A stretch of 64,000 bases of DNA from Sediminibacterium sp. KACHI17 (GTDB lineage Bacteria; Bacteroidota; Bacteroidia; Chitinophagales; Chitinophagaceae): positions 1,736,001 through 1,800,000 of the forward strand of contig NZ_AP029612.1 of the NCBI RefSeq assembly GCF_040362915.1, in the 5' to 3' direction. Numbering within the stretch: the stretch's first letter is position 1; the number at the start of each line of letters is the position of its first letter. Below are positions 63,193 through 64,000 of this stretch, piece after piece. The position numbers and the translations under genes are program-made. A model generated the notes under the pieces. It had not been told where the DNA came from. It saw only the letters and a list, made by a program, of their open reading frames with translations, and searched no databases.

Positions 63193-63712
63193 GGGACTGC
63201 AGTGGTTGAATTTGTTGCATGATCAGATCCTTCAATCGCTCTGCTTCTTCCTGTGGTAAGCCATGTATAGTAATGTCTTTCCCTTCGGATGCGGCGGTAT
63301 ATAAACTAACAGAAGCCAAACCAAATTTTCTTTCGATCGGCCCAGAGTTTACCACACAATGTTGCATCCGATTGAAAGGAACCATATGTGTATGTTGGAA
63401 AAGCCAACCGGTACTATATAAAATGTCTCTTTCTCTTACTGCATACCTCTTTCTTAAAAAAGATCGGGTTCCTGATATCACTGTAATGGCGGTAACGATC
63501 AAATACAGACCAACTCCTAATGAGATCAATAGTACTGTCTGTAGCTTAGTGACAAATACAAAAAGTATTACAAGGCCCGCTAAAATAACCCCAAACGTGA
63601 TCAACCAAGTGATCCGTAACACTTTTAGATAGTCTGCATGGATAGGTTTAAATGGAACCGTCTGCACCTGTGGCAGTGATTCGTCTGCAATGGGCAAATT
63701 GGAGAATGACAT
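63179..63712 (-). CDS. PH-domain membrane protein, YdbS-like
   Basis: 177 residues: cytoplasmic N-terminus, two membrane helices (about 34-53 and 60-80), and one bPH2 domain (RKRYAVRERDILYSTGWLFQHTHMVPFNRMQHCVVNSGPIERKFGL). Partner of the YdbT-like gene, which overlaps its 3' end. The function in Bacteroidota is not established. Confidence 0.9.
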   Translation of the reverse strand: MSFSNLPIADESLPQVQTVPFKPIHADYLKVLRITWLITFGVILAGLVILFVFVTKLQTVLLISLGVGLYLIVTAITVISGTRSFLRKRYAVRERDILYSTGWLFQHTHMVPFNRMQHCVVNSGPIERKFGLASVSLYTAASEGKDITIHGLPQEEAERLKDLIMQQIQPLQSHENI

Positions 63713-63793
63713 ATATGAAAATAGTTATTCAATGTATATGTCGCAATTAAATTAGAATATTACTAGGCCCCCAATCATAGCAAGAGCGAATGA

Positions 63794-63994
63794 CTATATT
63801 CTTTCAGCTGCCCTCAACCATCTTTCGGGAATATCATTATTGGAAGCTGTGAGATAGTCTCGATAACTACAAGCTACATATTTGCCATCATGCAATTGCA
63901 TCCACCAACGACCCGTTCTTTTACTCTGTAAGAAAACTGTTTCGACTTCCGCAAAGGCCAGGGTGAACTCATTGAAGGAGTTTCGGTCTTCCAT
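63794..63994 (-). CDS. 66-residue protein of unknown function
   Basis: Short complete frame with ATG at 63992-63994. The product has a strand-turn-strand pattern (FAEVETVFLQSKRTGRWWMQLHDGKYVACSYRDYL) and no signal peptide or recognised motif. The upstream sequence is cut by the window end. Codon use resembles its neighbours; coding status is likely but not certain. Confidence 0.55.
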   Translation of the reverse strand: MEDRNSFNEFTLAFAEVETVFLQSKRTGRWWMQLHDGKYVACSYRDYLTASNNDIPERWLRAAERI

Positions 63995-64000
63995 AGATGC

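Overview
The window is 64 kb of a chromosome from a member of the Bacteroidota, most likely close to the Chitinophagaceae; the genus cannot be fixed from sequence alone. The pointers are TAnnTTTG-type -7 promoter elements in front of many genes, few Shine-Dalgarno sequences, an archaeal-type single-chain glycyl-tRNA synthetase, a gliding-type ABC ATPase (GldA), a one-chain branched-chain E1 dehydrogenase, and many secreted proteins with signal peptides ending in AQ or SQ. I see no insertion sequence, prophage, CRISPR array, integrase or rRNA. One tRNA (Leu, anticodon UAG) is present. The content is mostly housekeeping.

Layout. 0-8.5 kb: glyS (partial), a secreted Xaa-Pro aminopeptidase, a minus-strand run dtd / group III truncated globin / MazG-like, arfB with an overlapping MbnP-MbnH-like pair, a flippase and a free-Met-sulfoxide reductase. 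8.7-13.8 kb: DEAD-box helicase with a long leader, secreted serine hydrolase, PAS histidine kinase, tRNA-Leu, TauE-like exporter. 14-18.8 kb: protein quality-control block tig-clpP-clpP-clpX. 19-24.3 kb: korA, Bax-inhibitor-like protein, fused E1 alpha/beta. 24.5-32.2 kb: secreted hydrolases, an OprO/OprP-type phosphate porin, a repeat lipoprotein, and a dipeptidase/D-aminoacylase pair. 32.3-35.9 kb: prfA, two tandem paralogues of unknown function, galE. 36-40 kb: phosphate block DUF47-pit and a PhoR/PhoB-like two-component pair. 40-46.4 kb: a large secreted protein with a caspase-like His/Cys pair, an MBL hydrolase and a 1123-residue propeller/barrel protein. 46.5-50.2 kb: nth, ftsB-like, eno, gldA. 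50.3-55 kb: S41 peptidase, AAC(6')-like acetyltransferase, MHS-type transporter. 55-64 kb: holB-ricT, M3 peptidase, mutL, and a YdbS/YdbT-like PH-domain pair.

How parts connect. The OprO/OprP-like porin at 27.3 kb carries five in-phase TTAnnA boxes with exact 11-bp spacing against its -7 element, the geometry of a PhoB/PhoP operator, and the matching transporter and two-component genes lie 9-12 kb away. The quality-control genes form one coherent block. The ricT-holB order is the one known from Firmicutes.

The most unusual non-gene signal is a family of word-like imperfect inverted repeats (built from words such as CCATGGAC, AGCTTGCAGC, CAAGAAATCAAAG) that occupies many intergenic gaps. A piece of one is translated in frame as the linker of the fused E1 dehydrogenase. 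Other points worth checking are a MutL that has lost its endonuclease and zinc motifs, an MbnP/MbnH pair outside any methanobactin cluster, a possible small RNA at about 37.97-38.04 kb, and apparently leaderless promoters.
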